Made by a program: the position numbers and the translations under genes. Below are positions 18,960-26,763 of a DNA stretch of 64,000 nt, piece by piece (position 1 is the stretch's first letter; each line of letters starts with the position of its first letter). The notes beneath the pieces were generated by a model. It was not told where the DNA came from. It made no database searches and was given only the letters and a program-made list of their open reading frames with translations. This DNA is from Chloroflexi bacterium UBA4736. GTDB taxonomy: Bacteria > Chloroflexota > Dormibacteria > Dormibacterales > Dormibacteraceae. Location of the stretch: positions 1 to 64,000 of the forward strand of contig DHIW01000125.1 of assembly GCA_002404015.1 (NCBI GenBank), in the 5' to 3' direction.

Positions 18960-19636
18960 TGCCATCCGCTCCTGCGGTCGGCGCGGGTCCCGGGGCGCCT
19001 TCGGCCCGGACCAAGGTGCGCCGCCACCCGGAGCGGGCGACCTACGATCGGGCCGCGGTCGAGGCGATCCTCGACGAGGCGCTGATCTGCCACCTAGGGA
19101 TCGCCGAGGGCGGCACGCCCTACGCCATCCCCACGATGTACGCTCGCCTCGGCGACGTCATCTACATCCACGGCTCGCCCGCCAGCCGGATGCTCGGCAC
19201 CGCCAAGGGTGCCCCGGAGGTCTGCCTGACGGTGACCTTGCTGGACGGGTTGGTGATGGCGCGCTCCGCCTTCAACCACTCCATGAACTACCGGTCGGTG
19301 ATGGTCCTCGGCAGGGCCGAGGAAGTGACGGACCGGGCGGAGAAGATGATCGCCTTCCGGGCTCTCCTAAACCACGTCTGCAGGGGTCGCTGGGAGGACA
19401 TCAGGCAGCCGTCCGTCAAGGAGCTCAAGGCCACGCTGGTGCTCAAGCTGCGCCTCGACGAGGTCTCGGCCAAGCTCCGGATCGGAGGCCCCAAGGACCC
19501 GGAAGAGGACCTCGCGCTCGCCGCCTGGGCGGGGGAGATCCCGCTGCGGACGGTGCCCCAGCCCCCCGTCTCGGCGGCCGACCGTCCGGTGCCCGCCTAC
19601 GCCACCTCCTACCGGCGGCCGGGTTGGGGCTCCTGA
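18947..19636 (+). CDS. Pyridoxamine 5'-phosphate oxidase-fold flavoprotein
   Basis: About 229 residues with the split-barrel PNPOx/NimA-like fold. RRHPERATYDRAAVEAILDE opens the domain and HLGIAEGGTPYAIPTMYARL forms the first strands, followed by VIYIHGSPASRML and SVMVLGRAEEV. These are the usual FMN-binding regions of the pyridoxamine 5'-phosphate oxidase family, but it is not a true PdxH. ATG at 18947 touches the AGGAG before it; GTG at 18959, overlapping the small-ORF stop, has better spacing. Divergent mocR suggests MocR control. Members bind FMN, F420 or heme, so cofactor and substrate remain open. Confidence 0.75.
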   Translation: MVAVVPSAPAVGAGPGAPSARTKVRRHPERATYDRAAVEAILDEALICHLGIAEGGTPYAIPTMYARLGDVIYIHGSPASRMLGTAKGAPEVCLTVTLLDGLVMARSAFNHSMNYRSVMVLGRAEEVTDRAEKMIAFRALLNHVCRGRWEDIRQPSVKELKATLVLKLRLDEVSAKLRIGGPKDPEEDLALAAWAGEIPLRTVPQPPVSAADRPVPAYATSYRRPGWGS

Positions 19637-19668
19637 AGAGCGCCTGACGGAGGTATCCTCGCCACGGA

Positions 19669-20112
19669 ATGGAGACGCTCACCGACACCGAGCTGCACGC
19701 CTGGTTCGGACTGCTCCAGGCCCATTCCAACCTGACGCGCCAGTTGGACGAAGCGCTCCTGCGCGGGCACCGGGTCTCGCTGGGCGGCCACATGGTGCTG
19801 TTCCGGATTGCCGCGGCGGGCGGCCGGATGCGGATGTCCGAGCTGGCTGAGATCATCCTCCTCAGCCCGAGCGGAGCCTCCCGGCTGGTGGACCGCCTGG
19901 TCGGGGATGGGCTGGTCGAGCGCCTGCCCTGCCCCGGTGACGGGCGCGCGATCCACGCGGCTATCACGCCGGCCGGGCGGCGCCTGCTGAAACAGGCGGA
20001 GCGCACGTACGAGGCCGAGGTCCGGCGCCTCTTCCTCGAGCACGTGTCGGCGGCCGAGGTCGAGCTCCTGGCCGGACTCTGGCCGCGCATCGCGCCCTCC
20101 TGCTCGCGCTGA
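19669..20112 (+). CDS. MarR-family transcriptional regulator
   Basis: 147 residues with a winged helix-turn-helix: RMRMSELAEIILLSPSGASR contains the recognition helix, followed by LVDRLVGDGLVER and the wing PGDGRAIHAAITPAGR. The N- and C-terminal helices form the usual dimerisation region. TATCCT at 19654-19659 lies 9 nt before the ATG, so the mRNA may have little or no leader. The flavoprotein gene upstream on the same strand and the mobile-like repeat downstream give no clear target. MarR proteins commonly respond to aromatic or phenolic ligands. Confidence 0.82.
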   Translation: METLTDTELHAWFGLLQAHSNLTRQLDEALLRGHRVSLGGHMVLFRIAAAGGRMRMSELAEIILLSPSGASRLVDRLVGDGLVERLPCPGDGRAIHAAITPAGRRLLKQAERTYEAEVRRLFLEHVSAAEVELLAGLWPRIAPSCSR

Positions 20113-20125
20113 GCACTCTGCCCGA

Positions 20126-20304
20126 GCAGGCCGTTGAAAAAGGAATCGACGGTGCTTCGGCGCTTATGCGGCCCACCTCCGTCGTTGCCTCCTGCGATCC
20201 TCGCGACTTGTATTTTCAATACGCTTTGCTCCGGTTCTCGAAGGCGCCTAGGATCTGGGCCACCTGGCCACCGAATCCCTCGCCGACCTTTTTCAACACC
20301 CTGC
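20126..20304. mobile_element. MITE-like element with inverted ends (about 179 bp)
   Basis: The ends match as inverted repeats: GCAGGCCGTTGAAAAAGG at the left (GTTGAAAAAGG core at 20133-20143) and CCTTTTTCAACACCCTGC at the right (core 20287-20297). The interior has no credible gene. It contains a small perfect hairpin, GTATT-TTC-AATAC, near 20211. This end sequence resembles that of short non-autonomous elements and IS ends I have seen in unrelated high-GC bacteria. It sits between a MarR gene and a secreted-protein gene and interrupts neither. No target-site duplication was confirmed. Confidence 0.6.
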
Positions 20305-20369
20305 TGGCCTCGGTGGACCCGGGCTAAGGGGGAGCGAACGAACGGCCCGGCTGCTAGGCTGGCCAGGCT

Positions 20370-21221
20370 TTGCTGCGGGTGGCACTGCTGTGCCTCGCCC
20401 TCTTGGCGACGGCCCAGCCGGCGTACGCCGCGGGGGACCCGACGGTTCCGGCCCCGGGTGACCTGGGCTCCGTGATGTCAGAGGAGGACCAGGTCCGCCA
20501 GGAGATGGCGAACGCCTCCCAGGAGATCACGGACCTCAACCTGCGCATCGCGGGCCTCGAGCGCTCGATCGCGGCGACCGATGTCCGGATATCCCAGGAG
20601 CGAGGAGAGGCGCGGGTCCTGGCCCGCTTGATCTACTCGCAGCCGGACTCCGCGCTGGGCTACCTGGCCCAGTCCCGCTCCCTGGCCGATGCCTTGACCC
20701 GGGCGGCCGACTTGAGCTCGGCCGGCGAGCGCGCGACCTCGACCAAGAAGGCCCTGGTTCGCGACCTGGCGGCATTCCGGACGCAGAGCGACCAGCTGCA
20801 GGTGCAGCGCGCCCGCCAGGAGGCGCTCAAAGCGCGCCTGGAGGCGGCCTTCGCAAAGCTCGTTGTGCAGGCGGTCGCCATCCGCGCCGCCGAGGCCCCG
20901 CCGCCGCCGCCCGCGCCGCCGGTGGCCACCCGCGTCGACCCGGCCAACGTGGGCCCGATGCAGGACCTCATCAGGCAGGCCTTCGCGCCGCTGGGGGCGG
21001 GGGCCCAGGCCTGGGCGCTGCGCATCGCAAGGTGCGAGTCGCAGTACAACCCCTACGCCGTGAACCGGTCCAGCGGCGCTGCCGGCCTGTTCCAGTTCCT
21101 GGCCACGACCTGGGCCGGCACGCCCCAGCACGCATCCTCGCCGTTCGACCCGACCGCCAACTCCCAGGCGGCGGCCTGGCTCTACCAGAAATACGGCGCC
21201 GGCCAGTGGTCCTGCCGCTGA
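20370..21221 (+). CDS. Secreted coiled-coil protein with a lytic-transglycosylase-like domain
   Basis: 283 residues. A signal peptide (LRVALLCLALLATAQPAYAA) is followed by a long coiled-coil region (about 35-165) rich in Glu, Arg and Ala, a Pro-rich hinge (PPPPPAPP), then a transglycosylase/SLT-like domain of about 85 residues. In that domain ARCESQYNPYAVNRSSGA contains the probable catalytic Glu, with AAGLFQFLATTWAG and a C-terminal WLYQKYGAGQWSC. It probably cleaves or remodels peptidoglycan outside the cell, and the two Cys of the domain could pair. The coiled-coil plus SLT layout recalls cell-wall resuscitation or NlpC-type hydrolases. TTG at 20370 or a nearby GTG is the start. Confidence 0.78.
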   Translation: MLRVALLCLALLATAQPAYAAGDPTVPAPGDLGSVMSEEDQVRQEMANASQEITDLNLRIAGLERSIAATDVRISQERGEARVLARLIYSQPDSALGYLAQSRSLADALTRAADLSSAGERATSTKKALVRDLAAFRTQSDQLQVQRARQEALKARLEAAFAKLVVQAVAIRAAEAPPPPPAPPVATRVDPANVGPMQDLIRQAFAPLGAGAQAWALRIARCESQYNPYAVNRSSGAAGLFQFLATTWAGTPQHASSPFDPTANSQAAAWLYQKYGAGQWSCR

Positions 21222-21245
21222 CTCCGGCGCGTTAACGTTCCCGGA

Positions 21246-22052
21246 ATGGAGCTTGCCGGCCAGGTTGCGGTGATCACCGGCGGGGCGAGCGGGATCGGCC
21301 GCGCCACCGCCCTGGCCATGGCCAGGCGAGGCGCCGACGTCGTAATCGCGGACGTCAACGACGACCGCATGCGGGAGACCGTGTCCGAAGTCGAGGTGCT
21401 GGGGCGGCGCGCCCTCGGGGTCCGCTGCGACGTATCCCGGGACGCCGACGTGGAGCGCTTGGCCGCCACCTCGATCCGGGAGCTGGGCCGGGTCGACCTG
21501 CTGATGAACAACGCCGGCGTCGTGGCGGGAGGGCCGATCGAGCAGATCGACATGGCCACCTGGGACTGGATCATCGGCATCAACCTTCTGGGCCCGGTGC
21601 GCGGTGTGCGCGCCTTCCTGCCCCACATGCTGGAGCGAGGCAGTGGCTATATCGTGAACACCGCCTCGTTCGCCGGGCTGGTCGCCCACAACCCGCTCAG
21701 CATTCCCTACGACACAACGAAGCACGGCGTGGTCGGCCTGTCCGCCGGGCTGGCCCTGTACCTGAAGCCGAAGGGGATCGGCGTGAGCGTCGTGTGCCCC
21801 GGCTACATCCAGACCAACCTGCCGGAGAACTATCGGTTCGTCGGCCTCCCGGATAGCGGCGTCGGCCCCGCCCGCGTGCCCGACCAGACCCACCTGCCAG
21901 AAGACCTCGCCGACAAGATCGTGGAGGCGGTCGAGGCGGAGCGCTTCCTGGTCCTCAGCCAGCCCGAGCACAAAGACGTGGTGGTCCGCCGCTGGCAGGA
22001 CATCGACCGCCACATCGCCCGCCAGCTCGAGATCCTCGCCCAGCAGCCGTAG
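21246..22052 (+). CDS. SDR-family oxidoreductase
   Basis: 268 residues. TGGASGIGRATALAM binds the nucleotide, DVSRDADV sits at the adenine site, NNAGVVAGG follows, and the catalytic Ser-Tyr-Lys are spread over NTASFAGLVAHNPLSIPYDTTKHG, read here in the parts NTASFAGL and IPYDTTKHG. The C-terminal region (about 190-268) is longer than in FabG and ends in an extra helix, as in SDRs acting on bulky alcohols or lipids. TAACGT (21233-21238) lies 7 nt before the ATG, a leaderless-type arrangement. Acidic residues after the second strand (IADVND) favour NAD over NADP. Confidence 0.83.
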   Translation: MELAGQVAVITGGASGIGRATALAMARRGADVVIADVNDDRMRETVSEVEVLGRRALGVRCDVSRDADVERLAATSIRELGRVDLLMNNAGVVAGGPIEQIDMATWDWIIGINLLGPVRGVRAFLPHMLERGSGYIVNTASFAGLVAHNPLSIPYDTTKHGVVGLSAGLALYLKPKGIGVSVVCPGYIQTNLPENYRFVGLPDSGVGPARVPDQTHLPEDLADKIVEAVEAERFLVLSQPEHKDVVVRRWQDIDRHIARQLEILAQQP

Positions 22053-22079
22053 TGCCCTGCCCCGGACACAGCTGATCCA

Positions 22080-22694
22080 TTGGAAGCGCGCCTCCTGGCG
22101 GCCGCCCGCGCGGCCACCGGCTTCCTGCTCGAGACGGAGGGCTTCGCCCTGTACGCGGCGGGGCTCCGGGCCGGCCGGATGGGGCCTCTGCTCGAGATCG
22201 GTTCCTATTGCGGCAAGTCCGCCGTTTACCTCGGCGCCGCGGCCCGGGCGACCGGCGCTCTGCTCTTCTCGGTCGACCACCACCGGGGCTCCGAAGAGCA
22301 GCAGCCGGGGCAGGAGTACTTCGACCCCCAGCTGGCAGGGCCGGACGGCCGGATCGACTCGCTGCCGCACTTCCGGCAGACAATCGCCGAGTCCGGGCTG
22401 GAAGACGTGGTGATCGCCGTGGTGGGCGACTCGCGCGCGGTCGCCGCGGCCTGGCGCACCCCACTGGGCCTGGTGTTCGTGGACGGCAGCCACACCGAGG
22501 CCGCGGCGACGGCCGACTACGAGGGCTGGGCGCCCAACCTCCTAGCTGGCGGCCTCCTGGTCGTCCACGACGTTTTCGAGGACCCCGCCAAGGGCGGCCA
22601 GGCGCCCTTCCACGTCGTGCAGCGGGCGCTCGGCTCGGGGCAGTTCCACGAGGTTTCCGCGACGGCCTCGCTCCGGGTGCTTGAAAAGGCCTGA
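22080..22694 (+). CDS. Class I SAM-dependent methyltransferase
   Basis: 204 residues with a Rossmann-type SAM site: LLEIGSYCGKSAVYLGAA (motif I), LLFSVDHHRGSEEQQPG (motif II) and LGLVFVDGSHTEAAATADY. This is the Methyltransf_24 type, which methylates small or sugar-like acceptors. The TTG at 22080 gives the first strand; no Shine-Dalgarno is clear. The last 153 nt are also coding on the opposite strand as the end of the toroid gene, so one of the two C-termini may be looser than it looks. The adjoining glycosyltransferase/methyltransferase cluster suggests a role in a cell-surface glycan or lipid. Confidence 0.75.
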   Translation: MEARLLAAARAATGFLLETEGFALYAAGLRAGRMGPLLEIGSYCGKSAVYLGAAARATGALLFSVDHHRGSEEQQPGQEYFDPQLAGPDGRIDSLPHFRQTIAESGLEDVVIAVVGDSRAVAAAWRTPLGLVFVDGSHTEAAATADYEGWAPNLLAGGLLVVHDVFEDPAKGGQAPFHVVQRALGSGQFHEVSATASLRVLEKA

Positions 22695-23675
22695 GCAGCG
22701 GCTCTCGGCGCAGAGCGCGTCGGCGGCCAGCAGGACCGAGGCGGAGGTCCAGGTCGGGCGCTCCTCCGGCCAGAGCTCGCCCTCGGGAAAGGTGACGCCG
22801 GTCCAGTAATGGCCGTCCTCGCCGCGCAGGTGGCCGATCCAGGAGAATACGCGGCGGGCCTGGCCGGTACGCCCGATCGCGTCCAGCGCCAGCACCAGCT
22901 CGCAGGTCTCGGCCACGGTCACCCAGGGCCGGTCGGAGACACAGCGGACGCCCAGCCCGGGGACCACGAACTCCTCCCAGCGGGCCTCCAGCCGGGCGTC
23001 GGCGGCCTCACCCCTGACTGCACCCGCCAGCACCGGGTAATACCAGTCCATGGCGTAGCGATCCTTGGGCTCAAAGCTCTCCGGGCGCGTGGCCAGGGCA
23101 TCGCCGAGCAGGCGCTGGGCGGTCAGCCAGCGGGTGCGGCTGTGGCCGAGGCAGCGCGCGATGGCGAGCGCGCACTCCAGGCTCTTCAGGATCGACGCCG
23201 ACGACGTGATCAGCGCACCCGGCCAGGCCCGGCCCGCGGAATCGCGCGCCCACTGCACCTCGCCCCCCGGCCGCTGGAGCTCCAGCACGAACTCGACGGC
23301 GCGCTCCACCACCGGCCAGATGGCGACCAGGAAGGCGCAGTCGGCGGTCGCCAGGAAGTGATGCCAGGCGCCGGTCGCCACGTAGGCGCAGAAGTTGGCG
23401 TCGGTGCTGGCGTCCTCCACAGCTCCCCCGCGGTAGGCAGCCGCCCAGGAGCCGTCGGCCCGCTGGCCCGCCGCCAGCCAGGCGTAGGCGCGCTCGGCCG
23501 CGGAGTGGAGGCCGCCGACGTCGAGCGCCATCGCCGCCTCGACGTGGTTCCAGGGATCGACGTGCCGGCCGCCCTCCCAAGGGATGGCCCCATCCGGCTG
23601 CTGCAGGGACGCGATCGCGCGGGCGGTGGCCCGGCACTCCTCGGCGCTGAAGAGCCCCGGGATCTCAGGCGGCAA
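22542..23675 (-). CDS. Alpha/alpha-toroid protein (prenyltransferase/terpene-cyclase-like fold)
   Basis: 377 residues of repeated helical hairpins with Gly/Trp turns: QQPDGAIPWEGGRHVDPWNH, QRADGSWAAAYRGG, LQRPGGEVQWARDSAG, GHLRGEDGHYWTGVTFPEG. Such repeats form an alpha/alpha barrel as in prenyltransferases, squalene cyclases or some glycosidases, but I see no DXDD motif, so no catalytic class is assigned. It is the third gene of an operon after a glycosyltransferase and a methyltransferase, a trio that recurs in actinobacteria-like genomes. The TTG start overlaps the methyltransferase stop by 11 nt. The last 51 codons run antisense into the neighbouring methyltransferase gene and look unrelated to the toroid repeats. 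Confidence 0.65.
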   Translation of the reverse strand: MPPEIPGLFSAEECRATARAIASLQQPDGAIPWEGGRHVDPWNHVEAAMALDVGGLHSAAERAYAWLAAGQRADGSWAAAYRGGAVEDASTDANFCAYVATGAWHHFLATADCAFLVAIWPVVERAVEFVLELQRPGGEVQWARDSAGRAWPGALITSSASILKSLECALAIARCLGHSRTRWLTAQRLLGDALATRPESFEPKDRYAMDWYYPVLAGAVRGEAADARLEARWEEFVVPGLGVRCVSDRPWVTVAETCELVLALDAIGRTGQARRVFSWIGHLRGEDGHYWTGVTFPEGELWPEERPTWTSASVLLAADALCAESRCSGLFKHPERGRRGNLVELPRAERPLHDVEGRLAALGGVLENVVDDQEAAS

Positions 23676-24372
23676 GGTATGCCACGAAGCTCTTGCCGAG
23701 CAGAGGGTTGAGACCCCGCTCGAGGCGGCGCAGCGCGGGGTTGGGCCGCACGATGTCCCAGACCAGCAGCCGGTGGTACTGCCGGGGCAGGAAGGCCGAC
23801 TCGTTGCGGACGCCGCAGGCGCACTTGAGCCACCAGTAGGGCGCGTGCAGCGCGTGCGCGTGAGAGGTGCCCACGACCCGCAGGCCGGTGGCCTCCAGCT
23901 TGGCGCGCAGGTCGGCGGCCCGGTAGATCCGGACGTGGCCGCCGGGGTTGCCGTGGTAGTCGTCCGAGAGCGCCCAGCAGACCTGCTCCGGGAACCAGCG
24001 GGGGACGCTCACGGCCGCGCTGCCCCCTGGCCTGAGCACGCGCGCCACCTCGCGCATGGCCCGCGCGTCATCGGGGATGTGCTCGAAGACCTCGGAGACC
24101 ACGACATGGTCGAAGGCGCCGTCTGGAAACGGGAGCCGCAGCGCGTCCGCGCGGACCGCGCCAAAGCGGGCGGCGGCGGGCGCCTGGCCGGCTTCGGCCA
24201 TGGCCCCCAGCGTGCCCAGCGCTTGCCGGAGGTCGGCCTCCAGGAGGTCGGCGCAGACCACGTGGGCGCCCCGCCGGAAGGCTTCGAAGGCGTGCCGCCC
24301 GGGACCCGAGCCGAGGTCGAGCAGCCGCGAGCCCGGCCGCACCCCCAGCCGGTCGAAGTCGACTGTCAGCAC
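23665..24372 (-). CDS. Class I SAM-dependent methyltransferase (Methyltransf_11 type)
   Basis: 235 residues starting at a GTG (24372) that overlaps the glycosyltransferase stop as GTGCTGA. The frame is open far upstream, but those codons only shadow the glycosyltransferase. Motif I is LLDLGSGPGRHAFEAFRRGA, motif II VCADLLEADL, motif III-IV AFDHVVVSEVFEHIPDDARA, and LRPGGSAAVSVPRWFPE follows. The C-terminal part (WWLKCACGVRNES) is outside the methyltransferase core. It probably modifies a lipid- or glycan-linked intermediate made by the preceding glycosyltransferase. Confidence 0.85.
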   Translation of the reverse strand: MLTVDFDRLGVRPGSRLLDLGSGPGRHAFEAFRRGAHVVCADLLEADLRQALGTLGAMAEAGQAPAAARFGAVRADALRLPFPDGAFDHVVVSEVFEHIPDDARAMREVARVLRPGGSAAVSVPRWFPEQVCWALSDDYHGNPGGHVRIYRAADLRAKLEATGLRVVGTSHAHALHAPYWWLKCACGVRNESAFLPRQYHRLLVWDIVRPNPALRRLERGLNPLLGKSFVAYLAA

Positions 24373-25574
24373 GCCATCGACTCGCGGTACAGCTCGACCG
24401 TCCGCTCGGCGGCCCGCCGCCAGCTGAAACGCTCGAGGACGCGGGCCCGCCCGCTGCGCCCGGTCCGCGACCGCAGATCGGGGTCCTCCAGCATCCGCCC
24501 GATGGCCGCGGCCAGCGCCCCAGCGTCTCCCGGCGGCACCAGCAGCCCGGAGTCGCCGTCCCGGCCCACGACCTCGGGCAGCGCGCCGGCGGTCGTTGCC
24601 ACCACCGGGACGGCGCACGCCATCGCCTCGACCGCGGGCAGCGAGAAGCCCTCGTAGAGGGAGGGCACGACCGCCACCTCGGCGCCCGCGTAGAGCTCGA
24701 CCAGCTCGCACTCCGGCAGGCCGTTCACGAAGCGGACCGAGCCGCCCAGCCCGAGCTCGCCGATCAGCCTGGCCACGGTTCCGCCCTCGCGCGGCTTGCC
24801 AACCACTACCAACTCGCTGTCCAGCCGCTCACGCCGGACTCGAGCCATAGCCTGGAGCAGGGGTACCAGGCCCTTGAGCGGTACGTCGGCACTGGCGGTG
24901 GCGACGACCCGGCCGGGGATCCGGGGGTGGGAGGCGAGGGGCCGGAAGATGGCCGAGTCGACCCCGTTCAGCACGACCGAGATCCGCTCCGGGCGGACGC
25001 CGATCTCGCGCAGTATCTCGTCGCGGGCCGCCTCGGAGACCGTGAGCAGCCGTTTCAGCCGGCGCGCGACGCGCCCCTGCATCCTGGTGAAGCCGTACCA
25101 GCGGCGGAGCGCGACGCGGCGCTGCCAAGTCGCCTGGGCGAGCTCCAGCCGGCGGTCGACGGCGATCGGGTGGTGGATGGTCGCCAGCACCGGCAGGCCC
25201 GCTCGCTCGATACCAAGAAGACCGTAGCCGAGGCACTGGTTGTCGTGGACCACGTCGAACTCGGCTCGCCGCCGGTTCAGCTCGCGCCAGGCTCGCAGGC
25301 TGAAGGAGAGCGGCTCGGGAAACCCGGCGAGGCACATGCCGCCGAACTCGAGCAGATCGATGGCGTCTCGCAGCGGGCGCTGCCGCCGGAAGGGGTCCTC
25401 GGGCCGGTACAGGTCGAGGCTCTCCAACCGGCAAAGCGCCACCCCGGGGTCGAGCTCGGGGTAGGGCGGACCCGACATCACCTCCACGTGGTGGCCGAGG
25501 GCCCCGAGCGCGCGGCTGAGCTGGCGGACGTACACGCCCTGGCCGCCCGAGTGGGGGTTGCCGCGATACGTCAA
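24366..25574 (-). CDS. GT4-family glycosyltransferase
   Basis: 402 residues or slightly more, with two Rossmann domains. N-terminal NPHSGGQGVYVRQLSRALG is the acceptor side; DVVHDNQCLGYGLLGIERAG and VLNGVDSAIFRPL lie in the middle. The C-terminal nucleotide-sugar motif is VPSLYEGFSLPAVEAMACAVP, with the E-x7-E pair of GT4 enzymes. It transfers a sugar from a nucleotide donor to an unknown acceptor, probably at the cytoplasmic side of the membrane. The TTG at 25574 would cut the first conserved strand. The preceding five codons read LRIAL, so a rare CTG start at 25589 is likely, as no ATG, GTG or TTG lies between the TTG and an upstream stop. Confidence 0.87.
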   Translation of the reverse strand: MTYRGNPHSGGQGVYVRQLSRALGALGHHVEVMSGPPYPELDPGVALCRLESLDLYRPEDPFRRQRPLRDAIDLLEFGGMCLAGFPEPLSFSLRAWRELNRRRAEFDVVHDNQCLGYGLLGIERAGLPVLATIHHPIAVDRRLELAQATWQRRVALRRWYGFTRMQGRVARRLKRLLTVSEAARDEILREIGVRPERISVVLNGVDSAIFRPLASHPRIPGRVVATASADVPLKGLVPLLQAMARVRRERLDSELVVVGKPREGGTVARLIGELGLGGSVRFVNGLPECELVELYAGAEVAVVPSLYEGFSLPAVEAMACAVPVVATTAGALPEVVGRDGDSGLLVPPGDAGALAAAIGRMLEDPDLRSRTGRSGRARVLERFSWRRAAERTVELYRESMAC

Positions 25575-25589
25575 GAGTGCAATTCGCAG

Positions 25590-25683
25590 CGGATTAACTG
25601 ATATCGAGGCGGTAGCTATCTTGAGTTCCCCGACGTAGACATCGCGTAAGAAAGATTGTAAGGCTGGACGGGCTGATCAGCTG
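25590..25683. promoter_or_regulatory. Divergent spacer between the GT4 operon and the amidase gene
   Basis: About 94 bp, visibly AT-rich for this genome. TATCTT at 25617-25622 is a possible plus-strand -10. No convincing -35 pair or palindrome is seen. It must hold promoters in both directions. Confidence 0.3.
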
Positions 25684-26700
25684 GTGCGCAGCACCCGGCG
25701 CGTTAAGATGTGGCCGCCGATCCGGATCTTCCACAACTTCCCACCCACGTATCGGCGGCGCTCGCGGCGTTCCCGTCGCTCGCCGTACCGGTTCCTCAGC
25801 GCCGGGCTGCTCCTGCTCGCCCTCGTGCTTGCCGTGGTCCTGGTGGATAGGGGCTTGAGCCAGCCCAAGGCGGTCCGGGCGGCCCCGCCCCGCGGTGCGG
25901 CAGCGGCCGCCCCCAAGCCGGCGCCGGCCGCCGCCTCCGCTCAGCTGGCCGTCGCGGGGCTCGACCCCAGCGCCTGCCGGAGCTATCCGCCCACCTCGGG
26001 CGACCTCGGCAAGACCGTCTTCCTGGACCCCGGCCACGGCGGCGCCGACCCCGGAGCGGTCGGCGTGTCGGCCGGCAGCCAGGTCCTCGAGAAGGACGCC
26101 ACCCTGGCGGTCGCCACCCAGCTGGCCACGATCCTGCGCGGGAGCGGCTACCGGGTCGTTCTGGCGCGGACCCAGGACACGATGGTGACCCAGGTCACCG
26201 ACGCGGACCTCGACCAGGGCTCGCTGCGGGCCAGCAGCGAGCGCCGCGACCTGCTGGCCCGCGTGGCCTGCGCGAACGCGTCGGGGGCCTCGGCGCTGCT
26301 GTCGATCCACTTCAACGGCTTCGATGACCCCAGCGTGGGCGGAGCCCAGGTCATCTACGACGCCGCGCGGCCTTTCGCCGCCCAGAACCAGAGGTTGGCC
26401 CAGCTCTCGCAGGCGGAGCTCGTGAAGGCGCTGGGGGTCGACGACCGAGGCACCCTGACCGACGACCAGCTGAACGCGCCCGCGCTGACCGATGCCGGCA
26501 GCTCCTACGGCCACCTCATCGAGCTGGGCCCGGCTCAGCCAGGCTGGCTCGACCAGCCGACGATCATGCCCGGCGCGCTGGCCGAGCCGCTCTTCGTCAC
26601 GAATCCTCAGGAGGCCCAGCTGATCACGGGGGCCGTGGGCCAGAGACGCGTTGCGGGCGCGCTGGCTGCGGCAATGACGCAGTTCCTCGAAAAGCCCTAG
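25684..26700 (+). CDS. N-acetylmuramoyl-L-alanine amidase
   Basis: Zn-dependent amidase_3 that cleaves the amide bond between MurNAc and L-Ala in peptidoglycan. 338 residues: an Arg-rich cytosolic start (RRRSRRSRRSPYR), one membrane segment (about 38-56, LSAGLLLLALVLAVVLV), a Pro/Ala stretch, and the catalytic domain from about 110. Zinc-site motifs: FLDPGHGGADPGAVG (first His), an acidic EKDATLAVA helix, SIHFNGFDDPS (second His). The C-terminal ELGPAQPGWLDQPTIM matches the Glu region of the fold. GTG at 25684 or ATG at 25708 may be the start. Likely tethered to the membrane; the following lipoprotein gene, 63 nt away, is probably functionally linked. Confidence 0.88.
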   Translation: MRSTRRVKMWPPIRIFHNFPPTYRRRSRRSRRSPYRFLSAGLLLLALVLAVVLVDRGLSQPKAVRAAPPRGAAAAAPKPAPAAASAQLAVAGLDPSACRSYPPTSGDLGKTVFLDPGHGGADPGAVGVSAGSQVLEKDATLAVATQLATILRGSGYRVVLARTQDTMVTQVTDADLDQGSLRASSERRDLLARVACANASGASALLSIHFNGFDDPSVGGAQVIYDAARPFAAQNQRLAQLSQAELVKALGVDDRGTLTDDQLNAPALTDAGSSYGHLIELGPAQPGWLDQPTIMPGALAEPLFVTNPQEAQLITGAVGQRRVAGALAAAMTQFLEKP

Positions 26701-26763
26701 CCAGTAACTCAGAGGCGGGCTTCGCGTTACATGGTCGGGGGAATCACGCGGAGGTACCGACCG

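Noticed and set aside
20134-20475. A 113-codon open frame in the spacer before the transglycosylase-like gene
   Set aside because: It spans the MITE-like element and the start of the next gene, with no conserved motif.
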